DNA from: Achromobacter animicus | GTDB taxonomy: Bacteria > Pseudomonadota > Gammaproteobacteria > Burkholderiales > Burkholderiaceae_B | Length of the DNA stretch: 64,000 nt | Direction: 5' to 3' | NCBI RefSeq assembly: GCF_902859585.1 | Contig: NZ_CADIJM010000004.1 | Location: 124,001 to 188,000 of the forward strand | Shown here: positions 9,102 to 19,495 of the stretch, in pieces | Position numbering within the stretch: position 1 is the first letter of the stretch | Layout: each line of letters begins with the position of its first letter | Made by a program: the position numbers and the translations under genes | Notes under the pieces: generated by a model | The model's database searches: none | What the model saw: only the letters and a program-made list of their open reading frames with translations | What the model was told of the DNA's origin: nothing

Positions 9102-11413
9102 CAGTCGACGAGTTCGACTTCCTGCTTGTCCGGCGCGTCCGACGAAGGCGGCTTGCCGCTATCGTCAAACTCCAGCGTGACCTTGCCCGACTCGTCCAGA
9201 TCCACCGTGACCGAACCGCCGTCGACCAGCTTGCCAAACAGCAGCTCGTCGGCCAGCGCGCGCCGGATGGTGTCCTGGATAAGACGTTGCATGGGACGCG
9301 CGCCCATGAGCGGATCGAACCCCTCCTTGGCAAGGTGTTCACGCAGGCGCGTGGTGAATACGGCTTCCACGCGGCGCTCGTGCAACTGGTCTTCAAGCTG
9401 CATGAGGAACTTGTCCACCACGCGCATGATGACCTCGTGGTCCAGCGCGGCAAAGGGAATGATCGCGTCCAGGCGGTTGCGGAATTCGGGCGTGAACATG
9501 CGGCGGATTTCCGCCATTTCGTCGCCCACCATCCGCGAGTTCGCAAAACCGATCGACGGACGGTTCAAGGTCTCGGCGCCCGCGTTGGTCGTCATGATGA
9601 GGATGACGTTGCGGAAGTCTGCCTTGCGGCCGTTGTTGTCGGTCAGCGTGCCGTGGTCCATGACCTGCAGCAGGATGTTGAACACATCCGGGTGCGCCTT
9701 TTCGATTTCGTCGAGCAGCAGCACGCAATGCGGCTGCTTGGTGATCGCCTCGGTAAGCAGGCCGCCCTGGTCGAAACCCACGTATCCGGGCGGCGCGCCG
9801 ATCAGGCGCGATACCGCGTGGCGCTCCATGTATTCGGACATGTCGAAGCGCAGCAGTTCGACACCCAGCGTGAACGCCAGCTGGCGTGCGACTTCGGTCT
9901 TGCCGACGCCCGTGGGGCCGGACAACAGGAAAGCGCCGATCGGCTTTTCCGGCTTGCCCAGGCCCGAGCGCGCCATCTTGATGGCGGCCGACAGCGCGTC
10001 GATGGCGCCGTCCTGGCCGAACACCACCGTCTTCAAGTCGCGGTCCAGCGTGGCGAGCTTGCTGCGGTCGTCGTTGGAAACGGACTGCGGCGGAATGCGC
10101 GCGATCTTGGAAACGATGTTTTCGATATCGACCTTGCCGATCACCTTCTTCTGGCGCGAACGCGGCAACAGGCGTTGCGCGGCGCCGGCCTCGTCGATCA
10201 CGTCGATGGCCTTATCGGGCAGGTGACGATCATTGATGAAGCGCGCCGACAGCTCGGCGGCAGCCGACAGCGCCGCGGCCGAATAGCGCACGCTGTGGTG
10301 CTCTTCGAAGCGGCTTTTCAGGCCGCGCAGGATCTGCACGGTCTGTTCGATGCTGGGCTCGGGCACGTCGATCTTCTGGAACCGGCGCGACAGCGCGTGA
10401 TCTTTTTCGAAGACGCCGCGGTATTCGGTGTAGGTGGTGGCGCCGATGCACTTAAGCTGCCCCGACGACAACGCCGGCTTGAGCAGGTTGGAGGCATCCA
10501 GCGTACCGCCCGACGCCGAACCGGCGCCGATCAGCGTGTGGATTTCGTCGATGAACAGGATCGCGTCGGGGTTGCCGCGGATCTGCTTGAGCACGCCTTT
10601 CAGACGCTGTTCGAAATCGCCGCGGTACTTGGTGCCGGCCAGCAGCGCGCCCATGTCCAGCGAATAGACCTGAGCGGCCTGCAGGACTTCGGGCACTTCG
10701 CCGCGCGTAATGCGCCAGGCCAGGCCTTCCGCGATGGCGGTCTTGCCAACGCCGGCCTCGCCCACCAGCAGCGGGTTGTTCTTGCGGCGGCGGCACAGCA
10801 CCTGGATGACGCGCTCGACTTCGTGCTCGCGGCCGATCAGGGGATCGATGCGGCCGGCCAGCGCGGCGGCGTTCAGGTCGGTGGCGTACTGATCCAGCGG
10901 CGACTGACGCGAGTCGCCCTGCTCTTCACCATTGGGCTGTTGCTCTTTCTGCACGGCGGCGGACTCCACCTGCGGCTGTTTGGTAATGCCATGGGACAGG
11001 AAATTGACCACGTCCAGGCGTGTGACGCCCTGCTGTTGCAGGTAGTACACGGCGTGCGAGTCCTTTTCGCCAAAAATGGCCACCAGCACGTTCGCACCCG
11101 TCACAGGCTTCTTGCCCGTGCCACCGGCGGAAACGTGCATGATCGCGCGCTGAATGACGCGCTGGAAACCCAACGTGGGTTGCGTGTCGACTTCGGCGCC
11201 GCTGGGGATCACCGGGGTGTTTTCCGATACGAACTGGCGCAGGTTGCGACGCAGGTCGTCCAGGTTGGCCGCGCAGGCGCGCAGGACCTCGACCGCCGAA
11301 GCGTTGTCGAGCAACGCCAACAGCAGGTGCTCGACGGTAATAAATTCGTGCCGGGCCGAACGGGCCTCGACGAAAGCCATATGCAGGCTGACTTCAAGCT
11401 CTTGAGAAATCAC
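9101..11413 (-). CDS. clpA: ATP-dependent Clp protease ATP-binding subunit ClpA
   Basis: AAA+ unfoldase that feeds N-end-rule and SsrA-tagged proteins to ClpP. The product is 770 residues from the GTG start (E. coli ClpA has 758). Domains: N-domain ([13 protein letters not shown]) that binds ClpS, first Walker A GEAGVGKT at 218-225, second Walker A GPTGVGKT near 500, and the ClpP-docking loop motif IGF near 620 in [10 protein letters not shown] (IGL in E. coli). I prefer GTG 11413 over an upstream ATG at 11431, because GGAGGA lies between the two and E. coli ClpA begins at the same alignment point. Unlike most proteobacteria, clpS is not adjacent: a macroglobulin/PBP1c pair separates them. 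pqiA follows with a one-base overlap. Confidence 0.96.
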   Translation of the reverse strand: MISQELEVSLHMAFVEARSARHEFITVEHLLLALLDNASAVEVLRACAANLDDLRRNLRQFVSENTPVIPSGAEVDTQPTLGFQRVIQRAIMHVSAGGTGKKPVTGANVLVAIFGEKDSHAVYYLQQQGVTRLDVVNFLSHGITKQPQVESAAVQKEQQPNGEEQGDSRQSPLDQYATDLNAAALAGRIDPLIGREHEVERVIQVLCRRRKNNPLLVGEAGVGKTAIAEGLAWRITRGEVPEVLQAAQVYSLDMGALLAGTKYRGDFEQRLKGVLKQIRGNPDAILFIDEIHTLIGAGSASGGTLDASNLLKPALSSGQLKCIGATTYTEYRGVFEKDHALSRRFQKIDVPEPSIEQTVQILRGLKSRFEEHHSVRYSAAALSAAAELSARFINDRHLPDKAIDVIDEAGAAQRLLPRSRQKKVIGKVDIENIVSKIARIPPQSVSNDDRSKLATLDRDLKTVVFGQDGAIDALSAAIKMARSGLGKPEKPIGAFLLSGPTGVGKTEVARQLAFTLGVELLRFDMSEYMERHAVSRLIGAPPGYVGFDQGGLLTEAITKQPHCVLLLDEIEKAHPDVFNILLQVMDHGTLTDNNGRKADFRNVILIMTTNAGAETLNRPSIGFANSRMVGDEMAEIRRMFTPEFRNRLDAIIPFAALDHEVIMRVVDKFLMQLEDQLHERRVEAVFTTRLREHLAKEGFDPLMGARPMQRLIQDTIRRALADELLFGKLVDGGSVTVDLDESGKVTLEFDDSGKPPSSDAPDKQEVELVD

Positions 11414-11468
11414 GCTTCCTCCGTAACGCATCGAAGCGGGCTAATACACGATTCATATTCTATGCCGA

Positions 11469-13721
11469 TCATGGCGTAACGCCAGCGATTTCAAAAACCA
11501 CGCTGTCGTGCCGGCCATGTGTATCCATGACGGTTAGCGTATACCGGCCGTCGTGCGCCAGCACCAAATTAAACGGATGACCCGCGGCGCCATGACTTGC
11601 GACACGACCATCGAGCATCCACCAGACTTCGCCTTCAGCGCCCTGGACGTCGACGTCCAGCGCAACTTGCCGCATGCCGGGCACGGGCCGCAGCACCGAG
11701 CCGTTGGCCACACCCCCGAGCCGAAGCGGTCCCTGGGTGGCATCGGCATAGCCGGCAAACGAGGGCGGCGCCGTTTCATTGAGCATCCAGGCCGCCCGCT
11801 GTTCGGGACACGCGCCCGAGGGCTCGCTACCCAGCCTGTAACCCAAGGGCCAGCATGTCACCACCGCCTGCACCGTTTCGGGCCTGACGCGGACCTGCTG
11901 GGCGCCTTCCGGCAATGCCGCCACGATATCCTGCAGTAGCGGCGCCGCCACATTCGCCCCAAAAAATCCTGGATTCGGCGTACCGTCGGGCCTGCCGACC
12001 CATACGCCGATCGTCCATCTGTCGGTCACGCCGACCGCCCAGGCATCCCGGAATCCGAAACTGGTCCCGGTTTTCCAGGCCAGTTGCCGGCCGGGGTTGC
12101 CCGACTGGTAAAACGGCCGGTCCGGGTGTCCACCGCCTTCGAGGATGTCCCGGACGATCCAGGCCGCGCCAGGACTCATCATACGGGACTCGACAACCGG
12201 CTGCTCCGCCGTCAAGCGGGGCCGCCCCGAGATGCCGTCCCGGGCCAGCGCACGATACGCGCCGACCAGTTCTTCCAATGTGGTGCCACCCCCGCCCAAA
12301 ATCAAGCTCAGATTTGGCTCGGCGCCCGCGGGCATTCGTAACTTCACGCCGCCCGTCAGCATAACCGAGGCAAAACTGGCCGGTCCGACCCGGTCCAGCA
12401 GGTCCACCGCAGGCACATTGAGCGACCGCTGCAACGCCTGCGCCACGCTGATCGGCCCGGCGAAGGCCGCCTGGAAATTCCCGGGTGCGTAGCCGCCGAA
12501 CGACATGGGCGCGTCGATCAGCAGGCTTTCAGAATGGATCAGTCCCTCGTCCAGGGCCTGGGCATACAGAAACGGCTTGAGCGTCGACCCCGGCGATCGC
12601 ACGCCGCGCACCATGTCCACATGCGAGTACCGGGAATCGTCGGAAAAATCTGCCGACCCGGCGTAAGCCTTGACCTCCAGGGAATCGTTGTCCATCACAA
12701 GCACGGCCATCGACACCTTGGGCGGAAGGTTATCGACCCGGTCCAGCAACATTTGTTCCACCGACGCCTGCATATCCGCATCCAGCGTGGAGGTGACCAG
12801 CGGTGGCCGGCCGCCCGCGCGGCGCGCGCCGCCCGCTTCCAGCAGCAGGCGCTGCGCCGCCAGGGGCGCCAGCCAGCGCGCCCGCAACGGCGGCGCGATG
12901 ACGGTTTCTATCTTGGCGTCAGCCACCTCGGCCGGAGTCCAGCGGCCGAGTTCGGCCATGCGGTCCAGCACCTTGTCGCGGGCGGCCTGCGCGGCCTCGG
13001 GGTGACGGTCGGGACGCAGCCGTGACGGGGCCTGCGGCAAGGCGGTCAGCATCGCCGCTTCTGCCGGGCCCAGGTCGCGGGCCGGCTTGCCCAGCCACAG
13101 CCGTGAGCCCATCTCGACGCCCTCGACGATGCCGCCCATCGGCGCGTGGGTCAGGTACAGGGAAAGGATCTCGTCCTTGCTGTAGTGCATTTCCAGCTGC
13201 ACGGCGCGCCACGCCTGCCGCAGCTTGGCCGACATCGTGCGCGACGGCTTGCCCGCCAGTTGCGGATCGATCAGCCGCGCCACCTGCATGGTCAGCGTGG
13301 AGCCGCCGGACACGATGCGGCGGTTGGTGGCCCACTGCCAGCCCGCACGCGCGAGCGCCACGGGGTTCACCCCGGGGTGCCAGTAGAACCAGCGGTCCTC
13401 GTAGGTGAGCAGCGTCTCCAGGTAGCGGGGCGAAACCTGATCGGGCTGGACCGGGTAGCGCCAGATGCCGTCGCGGCTGGGATAGTTGCGCAGCGGCGTG
13501 CCATCGGCGGCGACGACAACCGCCGCCCCGCCCGAATCGATGGGAGGCAGCGGATACAGACGGTCGAGCGCGAATAACAACGCGGCCAGCGCTGACAACG
13601 CGCTGGCCGCGAAGATGCCGCGCCGCCGCCAGCGGCGGGCGCGCGATGCGCCCGCCTGGCAAGCGGCGGCGGCGTTCAAGGACGCTTGGCGCCGCGATCG
13701 CGGATTTCGACCGTGCTCCAT
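11469..13721 (-). CDS. pbpC: Penicillin-binding protein 1C (bifunctional glycosyltransferase/transpeptidase)
   Basis: Class A PBP predicted to polymerise and crosslink peptidoglycan, anchored in the inner membrane. The 750-residue product has a membrane segment (about 35-53) and a GT51 domain with YEDRWFYWHPG (catalytic Glu108) and SGGSTLTMQVARL. The transpeptidase has SPGSTLKPF (Ser379, Lys382), SLN (433-435) and KTGTS (550-554). A C-terminal BiPBP_C immunoglobulin-like domain (about 660-750) is characteristic of PBP1c. It overlaps the 3' end of the macroglobulin gene by 46 bp, so the true start may be a little later; a TTG overlaps the upstream stop. The alpha-2-macroglobulin/pbpC pairing is known from E. 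coli (yfhM-pbpC) and suggests joint defence and repair of the wall. Confidence 0.93.
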   Translation of the reverse strand: MEHGRNPRSRRQASLNAAAACQAGASRARRWRRRGIFAASALSALAALLFALDRLYPLPPIDSGGAAVVVAADGTPLRNYPSRDGIWRYPVQPDQVSPRYLETLLTYEDRWFYWHPGVNPVALARAGWQWATNRRIVSGGSTLTMQVARLIDPQLAGKPSRTMSAKLRQAWRAVQLEMHYSKDEILSLYLTHAPMGGIVEGVEMGSRLWLGKPARDLGPAEAAMLTALPQAPSRLRPDRHPEAAQAARDKVLDRMAELGRWTPAEVADAKIETVIAPPLRARWLAPLAAQRLLLEAGGARRAGGRPPLVTSTLDADMQASVEQMLLDRVDNLPPKVSMAVLVMDNDSLEVKAYAGSADFSDDSRYSHVDMVRGVRSPGSTLKPFLYAQALDEGLIHSESLLIDAPMSFGGYAPGNFQAAFAGPISVAQALQRSLNVPAVDLLDRVGPASFASVMLTGGVKLRMPAGAEPNLSLILGGGGTTLEELVGAYRALARDGISGRPRLTAEQPVVESRMMSPGAAWIVRDILEGGGHPDRPFYQSGNPGRQLAWKTGTSFGFRDAWAVGVTDRWTIGVWVGRPDGTPNPGFFGANVAAPLLQDIVAALPEGAQQVRVRPETVQAVVTCWPLGYRLGSEPSGACPEQRAAWMLNETAPPSFAGYADATQGPLRLGGVANGSVLRPVPGMRQVALDVDVQGAEGEVWWMLDGRVASHGAAGHPFNLVLAHDGRYTLTVMDTHGRHDSVVFEIAGVTP

Positions 13722-16700
13722 TGCTCACCCACGCCGCGGATTTCGGGGCGGTACATATCCTCGGCCACCGTCGACGGCACCGCGTAGCGGCCCGGCGTCA
13801 CGACGCGCACCAGATAGAACACGTCCACCTTGCCACGGCCCAGCGACACTGCGGCGACGTAGCGGTCGTCGCGGAACTCGCGATGCTTGATGTTGGAATC
13901 CGACATGGCGTCGGCCACGCGGCGCCCGCCGATCTTCCAGTCCTGCATTTCCGGGCTCTGCGACAGGTTGAGGTTTTCGACCTCGAAGCCCGCCGGCACG
14001 CGGTCAACCAGCAGACCATCGGGGATGTTCTGGTTGGCGCTGGCCTGGACCCACACCACCAGCATGTCGCCGGTTTGCAGGGTGCCGCCGTCCCACGGGC
14101 GGCCGTCCGGACGGTACCAGCCACGCTTGAGCTGGATGATGTCGTTGCGCGGCGCGGGGGTCGCAGTCGGGCTGCCCTGGATGTCGTATTCGACGAACAG
14201 CGATTGGCTGCCCGTGTTCTGCAACTGCGTGCCCGCCAGATCCGCGGCCGACAGCGAGACCGTCTGGTCGCTCTTGCCGCCCGTCAGCGGCTTGCGCTCG
14301 CCATTGACGGTCAGCACCGCTTCCCACGGCGTGTTCTTGTTGCCGCCCGCGGCGCGCGCGGCCAGCAGCAAAGCCATCTGCTCCTGCGTGGACAGGTACG
14401 AACGGTTGCCCAGGCGGCTGGAGAGCTGATTCAGCAGGTTCTCGCTGCGTTCGTGTCGCAGCTCGTATTGCGAGACCAGCGCGTAGGACAACGCGTAGTC
14501 GCGCACGCTGCTGCCGTAGTCGCCCATCCATTCGTCGTAGTAGGCGCTGCTGCGGTTGTTGATGTTGATGCCATAGGTGCGCGTCATGGCCAGGTCAAGC
14601 GCCTGCTTCATGCGCCCTTCGTCACCCATCAGCTTGAAGGCGGCGGCCAGTTGCACCAGCGGCAGCGGCGAGCGCGCGCGCTCCTGATAGTTGTCGAACA
14701 GCTGACGCACGGTCGACAACGGCGCTTTCTTGTCGCGCGCCAGCACCAGCGCGGCGGTGGCCAGGCCGGCAAAGCGGCGATGGTCTTCGCGCAGCACGTT
14801 GGCGTCGCTGCTGTCGATGCGGTTGGCCTCGACGTTGCGGCGCAGATTGGCCGACCACGTGCCGAATGCGCCGGCGCTCTGCTGCACCTGTTCCAGCAGC
14901 CACGTGCGCGAACGATCCAGCGACGCCTCGGGCACATCGAAGCCACGATCGCGTGCGTCCTGCATGAAGCCCACGGCGTAGGCCGTCAGCCACACGTCGC
15001 GCGAGGACGCGCCGCTCCAGAGGTTGTACGAACCGACCGAGTTGCGCATGCCCGACAGGCGGCTGATGGCGCCGGCGACCTTGGCGGCGCGTTCGGCCTC
15101 GGTGCGCGGCTTCAGGCCGAACTGCTTGGCGGCGTCTTCATCCAGCATCACCCACGGCATGGCCGCGCTGATGGTCTGCTCGGTGCATCCATACGGATAG
15201 TTGAGCAGGTCCTCGACCAGACGGTTGACGTTGAACGGCGGACGATTGGATACGGTCAGGCTGACGGTCGTCGAGTCCGGGTAATAGGAAGCGACCCACG
15301 ACGCCTGCGCCGGTTGCGACTCGCCCGGATTCAGGCGCAGACGCCGCACCTGGCGCTCCGGCGCATGCGCGGGCTGCACCTGCAGCACGGACTCGCGCAC
15401 GATGCGGATCGGCTTGGCGCCGCCCTGCCCGTCCACGGTCAGACGCATCAGGCCCAGGCCGTACGAACCGGTGGTGGTCGCCGTGAACCGCAGCGTCGTG
15501 CGCTGCTTGTCTTTCAACGTGACAGTGCGCACGCCGTCGACGATGGCCAGCGGATCCAGGGCTTCGAGCTTGACCGAGATCTTCTGTTCGGCGCCGCTCA
15601 TGTTGGTAACGTCCAGCGCAATGGCGGCCTGGTCGCCCGGCGTGATGAAACGCGGGGTGTTCAGTTCCGCCACGATGGGCGCTGCCACGACCATTTCGGC
15701 GTCGGTGCTGCCGTAGTTGTCGGGCGTAAACGCGACGGCCATCAGGCGCAGCGTGCCATTGAAGTCCGGCAGGTCCAGCGGGATGTCCGCTTCGCCCTGC
15801 GCATTGAGCGCAACGGGACCCGAGAACAGATCCACCAGCTTGACCTTCTTGGGCAGGCTCTTGCTGTCGCCGCGCATCGCGGCGTCGCCGCCCCACTTCA
15901 GCTTGCCCTTCGTGCCGTCCATCTTCTCGATGAGCTTGCCGTACATGTCCAGCAACTCGGGCGCGTAGCGGTGCTTGCCGAAGAAGTAATCCAGCGGATC
16001 GGGCGTGGCGTACTGGTTGATGTTGAGAATCCCCACGTCGACCGCGGACAGCGTCACCATCGCCTGCTTGCCCTGCGCGCCGTCGACCTTGACGCGCACG
16101 GTCGTCTTGGTCTCCGGCACGGCCTTGGGCGCGGCGGTGAGCTTGACGTCCAGCTTGCGGTCGGCACTGGCGATCGGCAGGAACGCCAGGCCCAGCGCGC
16201 GGGCCGGCGTGACGCGGTCGCCTTCGCTGCCGGGGCGGAACACCGCCGCGGCCACGTACAGGTCGTGGCGCTTCCATTCCTTGTCGACCGGAATCTCGAC
16301 CTCGGTGCCCGTGGCCTTCACGGCCACCCACTTGGACCACAGCATGCGGTCGCCTTCGACGGTGATGAGCGCCTGGCCATCATGCGGCGGCGTCAGCGTC
16401 AGCTTGACGGTGTCGCCCGGCTTGGCGGGCACGCCTTCCAGCTTCATCTGCACGCGGTCGGGACGGTTGCCCATGGCATCGGCGTCCTGCGCGTTCCAGC
16501 CGGCATAGAAGCGATAGCGCATCGTTTCGCCGGTTTCCGGATCCGTGATTTCCAGACGGTAGCGGCCCCACTTGACCGGCACGGTCAGCTGGGTGCGATC
16601 GTTCAGCGCAATTTCGCGTGAGTCGACCAGTTCTTCGGTTTCGGTATAGCCGCTGTTCCAGCCGCGCTGGTCGTCGAATCGCCAGTAGTACTGACGCTCT

Positions 16701-18898
16701 TCGCGGAACAGACGCATCTGCGCCTGCGCGAGCGGTTCGATCTTGCCTTGCGCGTTGGCGCGAATGACTTCGAAACCGGCCGGCGCGTTCTCGCGGGCCA
16801 CGTCGCTGTCGAACTGCGGACGGACGGCGATCAGCTTGTCGGCGGGCCAGACGGTGCGTTCGATGGAGCGGACCACCGGGCGGCCGCCGGATTCCAGCAG
16901 GCTGGCGGACACACGGACCTTCATCGGCGAATGCGTGCCGGCGGCGTTCGGGTTCACGTCGAGCTGCGCGCGGCCCTTGTCGTCCAGCGCGGATTCCGGC
17001 AGTTCACCGAAGCTGCGGCGCGTATCGTCGGCCACGTCACCAAAGATGAAGCCCGGCCATTGCTGGGCCAGCGCAAAACGATCACGTTTGACCTGGAAGG
17101 TGGCCAGCAGACGGTTGCCGGCAGCCGGCGCGCCATACAGGTAGTCGCCCTGCACGTCGACGGTCAGCTCCTCGTCGGGGGACAACACGTCCTGATCCGA
17201 GGTCAGCGCCATCTTCATGCGTTCGGGCAGGAATTCCTCGACCTGGAACTTCCACGAGGCATCCGGCGCGCGCGAGGACGGATCGACGCGCAGTTCCAGC
17301 AGCCACGTGCCGGTCTGGGCATCCAGCGGCAGATCAATCGCGCGTTCGACGTAACCGGGCAGATCCTTCTGCGGTTGCCACAGCGCGGTCTGCATCGTGC
17401 GGCCATCCGGACGCTTGATGGTGGCAGTCAGCGGCGACGGCGTCAGCACGCGGCCGTCGAGGTCGCGCGGCAGCACCGATACGTGGAAGGTTTCGCCGGG
17501 GCGATACAGGTTGCGGCCGGCGTAGACGAACAGATTGTTGGCGCGCGACGCATGGCCGCCCGTATCGAATTCGGACAGATCCAACGCCGGTTCGCCCAGC
17601 GCCAGCACGGTCATTTCCTTGTCGCGCGAGGCGCGGATGACGCGTGCATTGGCAAAGCTGCCGTCAAAGCGGACATGGCCCTGCGCATCGGCGGCCGCCT
17701 TGGCCAGCGGCTTGCCGGCGCCGTCCACCAGTTCAAACACCGCGCCGGAAATGGCCTGGCCGGACTTCAGCGACACCGAATACGCTTCGATGCGGTCGCT
17801 GTAGCGGCGGGCGTGCAGCCCGATGTCGCTGACGTAGAAATAGGTGACCTGGTACTCATAGCGGAAACGGCCAGGTTGGCTCATGACCGCAACGTAGATG
17901 CCCGGCTCCTGCAGTTCCTTGATGCCCTCGACGGGCAGGAACGTGACGTGACGGCGGTTCGGCTTGTCGTCGGTGACGAAGCGGCCCTGATAGACGCTGG
18001 TCGTCAGCGAATTCAGCCGGTCCAGGTCCCAGTTGCTGACCGAGCCCTTCAGGCTGCGGTTACCGGCGTAGCGCCAGTCGTTCTCGTCATAGTTGCCGTC
18101 GTCCTCGTCTGCCGAGGCGGCCGGCGTGCGGCCCACGCCCAGCACGGTGTCGAACAGTTCGGGCACGCGGTCGGGGGACACGCGCAGGAACTGCACGTCA
18201 ACCTCGGGCACATTGACCGTGGCAACCGGCAGGCCGCCGTTCTGGCCGGCGGGCAGCACGACGCCGCGGCTGGCGAAGTAAAACGACGGCGGCATGGCCT
18301 GCGTGCTGACTTCGCAATGCGAAGCCTCGGTCAGCGCGACCTTTTCGCCCGCGCCGGGCAGGCCCGAGCGGACCGTGATCGCGTAGGAGCGCTGCGGCTG
18401 CACATACGGGAAGTACACCACGCGCGGGTTGTCGCCGACGACCCAGTTGCCCTTGAGGATCTTGCCCTTGGGCGCGGAATCGCCAGGACGCACCGAGGCC
18501 GGCTGCTGGCCCGGCGCGGCGGCCGATTCGCTGTCCTCGTCGGCCTTGCCGGCCGTCGAACCCGTATCGGTCACCTGAAGGAAAGCGTCCAGATTGCTCT
18601 TGGCATCCACCGGTTGCGTGAAGGTCACGGCCAGCGACAAGGCATCGTTGTATTGGCGGGGTTGGCAATTCAAGGCCGCGAAGGGATCCGCAGCACCCAC
18701 GGTTGCGGTGGCAGGCAGTGCTGGCGCCGCGTTGTTCGCCGCCTGCGGAGCCTCGGCTGTCGCTGTCTGCGCCGCCGGAACCGCTGCCGGACTTGCCGGC
18801 TGCTGCCCCTTGCCCATCCACCAGCCCGCGCCAATCGCGCCGGCCACCACCGCGATCCCGGCTACAGCCAGCCAGGTCTTGTTGAACTTTCCACTCAC
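13676..18898 (-). CDS. Bacterial alpha-2-macroglobulin (ECAM-like, thioester-containing)
   Basis: Giant periplasmic protease trap, thought to protect the cell when the outer membrane is breached, with PBP1c repairing the wall. The product is 1740 residues from GTG 18898, chosen because GGGAGG lies 7 bases upstream and an earlier ATG (18928) would place that site inside the gene. One N-terminal hydrophobic helix (about 8-28, LAVAGIAVVAGAIGAGWW) has no lipobox Cys, so it looks like an inner-membrane anchor rather than the lipoprotein seen in E. coli YfhM. An Ala/Pro-rich linker and macroglobulin domains follow. The thioester motif YGCTEQ is intact at Cys1238, and LIAVRPQFD and EEFLPERMK are typical. 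Overlaps pbpC by 46 bp. Confidence 0.93.
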   Translation of the reverse strand: MSGKFNKTWLAVAGIAVVAGAIGAGWWMGKGQQPASPAAVPAAQTATAEAPQAANNAAPALPATATVGAADPFAALNCQPRQYNDALSLAVTFTQPVDAKSNLDAFLQVTDTGSTAGKADEDSESAAAPGQQPASVRPGDSAPKGKILKGNWVVGDNPRVVYFPYVQPQRSYAITVRSGLPGAGEKVALTEASHCEVSTQAMPPSFYFASRGVVLPAGQNGGLPVATVNVPEVDVQFLRVSPDRVPELFDTVLGVGRTPAASADEDDGNYDENDWRYAGNRSLKGSVSNWDLDRLNSLTTSVYQGRFVTDDKPNRRHVTFLPVEGIKELQEPGIYVAVMSQPGRFRYEYQVTYFYVSDIGLHARRYSDRIEAYSVSLKSGQAISGAVFELVDGAGKPLAKAAADAQGHVRFDGSFANARVIRASRDKEMTVLALGEPALDLSEFDTGGHASRANNLFVYAGRNLYRPGETFHVSVLPRDLDGRVLTPSPLTATIKRPDGRTMQTALWQPQKDLPGYVERAIDLPLDAQTGTWLLELRVDPSSRAPDASWKFQVEEFLPERMKMALTSDQDVLSPDEELTVDVQGDYLYGAPAAGNRLLATFQVKRDRFALAQQWPGFIFGDVADDTRRSFGELPESALDDKGRAQLDVNPNAAGTHSPMKVRVSASLLESGGRPVVRSIERTVWPADKLIAVRPQFDSDVARENAPAGFEVIRANAQGKIEPLAQAQMRLFREERQYYWRFDDQRGWNSGYTETEELVDSREIALNDRTQLTVPVKWGRYRLEITDPETGETMRYRFYAGWNAQDADAMGNRPDRVQMKLEGVPAKPGDTVKLTLTPPHDGQALITVEGDRMLWSKWVAVKATGTEVEIPVDKEWKRHDLYVAAAVFRPGSEGDRVTPARALGLAFLPIASADRKLDVKLTAAPKAVPETKTTVRVKVDGAQGKQAMVTLSAVDVGILNINQYATPDPLDYFFGKHRYAPELLDMYGKLIEKMDGTKGKLKWGGDAAMRGDSKSLPKKVKLVDLFSGPVALNAQGEADIPLDLPDFNGTLRLMAVAFTPDNYGSTDAEMVVAAPIVAELNTPRFITPGDQAAIALDVTNMSGAEQKISVKLEALDPLAIVDGVRTVTLKDKQRTTLRFTATTTGSYGLGLMRLTVDGQGGAKPIRIVRESVLQVQPAHAPERQVRRLRLNPGESQPAQASWVASYYPDSTTVSLTVSNRPPFNVNRLVEDLLNYPYGCTEQTISAAMPWVMLDEDAAKQFGLKPRTEAERAAKVAGAISRLSGMRNSVGSYNLWSGASSRDVWLTAYAVGFMQDARDRGFDVPEASLDRSRTWLLEQVQQSAGAFGTWSANLRRNVEANRIDSSDANVLREDHRRFAGLATAALVLARDKKAPLSTVRQLFDNYQERARSPLPLVQLAAAFKLMGDEGRMKQALDLAMTRTYGININNRSSAYYDEWMGDYGSSVRDYALSYALVSQYELRHERSENLLNQLSSRLGNRSYLSTQEQMALLLAARAAGGNKNTPWEAVLTVNGERKPLTGGKSDQTVSLSAADLAGTQLQNTGSQSLFVEYDIQGSPTATPAPRNDIIQLKRGWYRPDGRPWDGGTLQTGDMLVVWVQASANQNIPDGLLVDRVPAGFEVENLNLSQSPEMQDWKIGGRRVADAMSDSNIKHREFRDDRYVAAVSLGRGKVDVFYLVRVVTPGRYAVPSTVAEDMYRPEIRGVGEQWSTVEIRDRGAKRP

Positions 18899-19068
18899 GG
18901 CGAAACCTCCCCGCCCACTAGAACGCAACGCTCCTTAGCGGCGGAGCTGCCGACCCGCATGTGCCGCGCGCTTCCCGTTACGCGGCAAAACCGTTCATCC
19001 CTGTGCCCGGGATGCAACCGGCAGCACAACGCCGCCATTGCTGGCGGCGCCATTGTGTTTTGTCGAGA

Positions 19069-19383
19069 TCAAACCGGTTCCATCACGCATTGCAGCGGGT
19101 GTTGACGCGCCCGCGCATACTGACCGACCTGCGCGATCCGTGTGGCGGCGAGGTCACGGGGGTAAACCCCGCAGACGCCTCGGCCTTCGTGATGCACTTG
19201 CAGCATGATGCGCGTCGCCTCTTCCTCGTTTTTATTGAAGAATTTCTGCAGCACTTTCACGACGAACTCCATCGGGGTGTAGTCGTCATTAAGCAGCAAC
19301 ACCTGGTACATCGGCGGCGGCGCAGTACGTGCCGGCGCCTTCTCGACGACCAAGTCATGCTGGGAATCCAAGGTAGAACTCAT
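19069..19383 (-). CDS. clpS: ATP-dependent Clp protease adaptor ClpS
   Basis: Adaptor that presents N-degron substrates to ClpA. The 104-residue product has a flexible N-terminus and then the conserved core [17 protein letters not shown], where NDD/TPMEFV forms the N-degron pocket. [17 protein letters not shown] and [14 protein letters not shown] complete the ClpS fold. Length and motifs match E. coli ClpS (106). It is divergent from the cold-shock gene and lies upstream of the macroglobulin-pbpC-clpA run. 170 bp separate it from the next gene (18899-19068), where I see no further gene. Confidence 0.96.
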   Translation of the reverse strand: MSSTLDSQHDLVVEKAPARTAPPPMYQVLLLNDDYTPMEFVVKVLQKFFNKNEEEATRIMLQVHHEGRGVCGVYPRDLAATRIAQVGQYARARQHPLQCVMEPV

Positions 19384-19464
19384 AGGGCGGGTATTCTATT
19401 TAAACTGGGGACGGCAACCACTCAACTTACTGAAAATTACACGCAGAAATACGTAGTATCCATA

Positions 19465-19479
19465 CTTGACTAGGTCAAG
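19465..19479. promoter_or_regulatory. CTTGAC-TAG-GTCAAG palindrome in the clpS/cspA intergenic region
   Basis: A perfect 6-bp-arm palindrome with 3-base spacer overlaps the candidate -35 element of the cold-shock gene. It may be an operator; the regulator is unknown. Confidence 0.35.
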
Positions 19480-19495
19480 AAAAGCGGCGCATTAT
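19466..19495 (+). promoter_or_regulatory. Candidate cspA promoter with long 5' leader
   Basis: TTGACT (19466-19471), an 18-bp spacer and CATTAT (19490-19495) make a plausible sigma-70 promoter. Transcription would start near 19502, leaving a leader of roughly 110 nt before the ATG at 19610, as expected of cold-shock mRNAs. Inferred from sequence only. Confidence 0.4.

Noticed and set aside
13646-19105. Two very long plus-strand frames opposite the macroglobulin gene
   Set aside because: Low-complexity Arg/His/Gln-rich translations with no recognisable domains; they mirror the macroglobulin codons.
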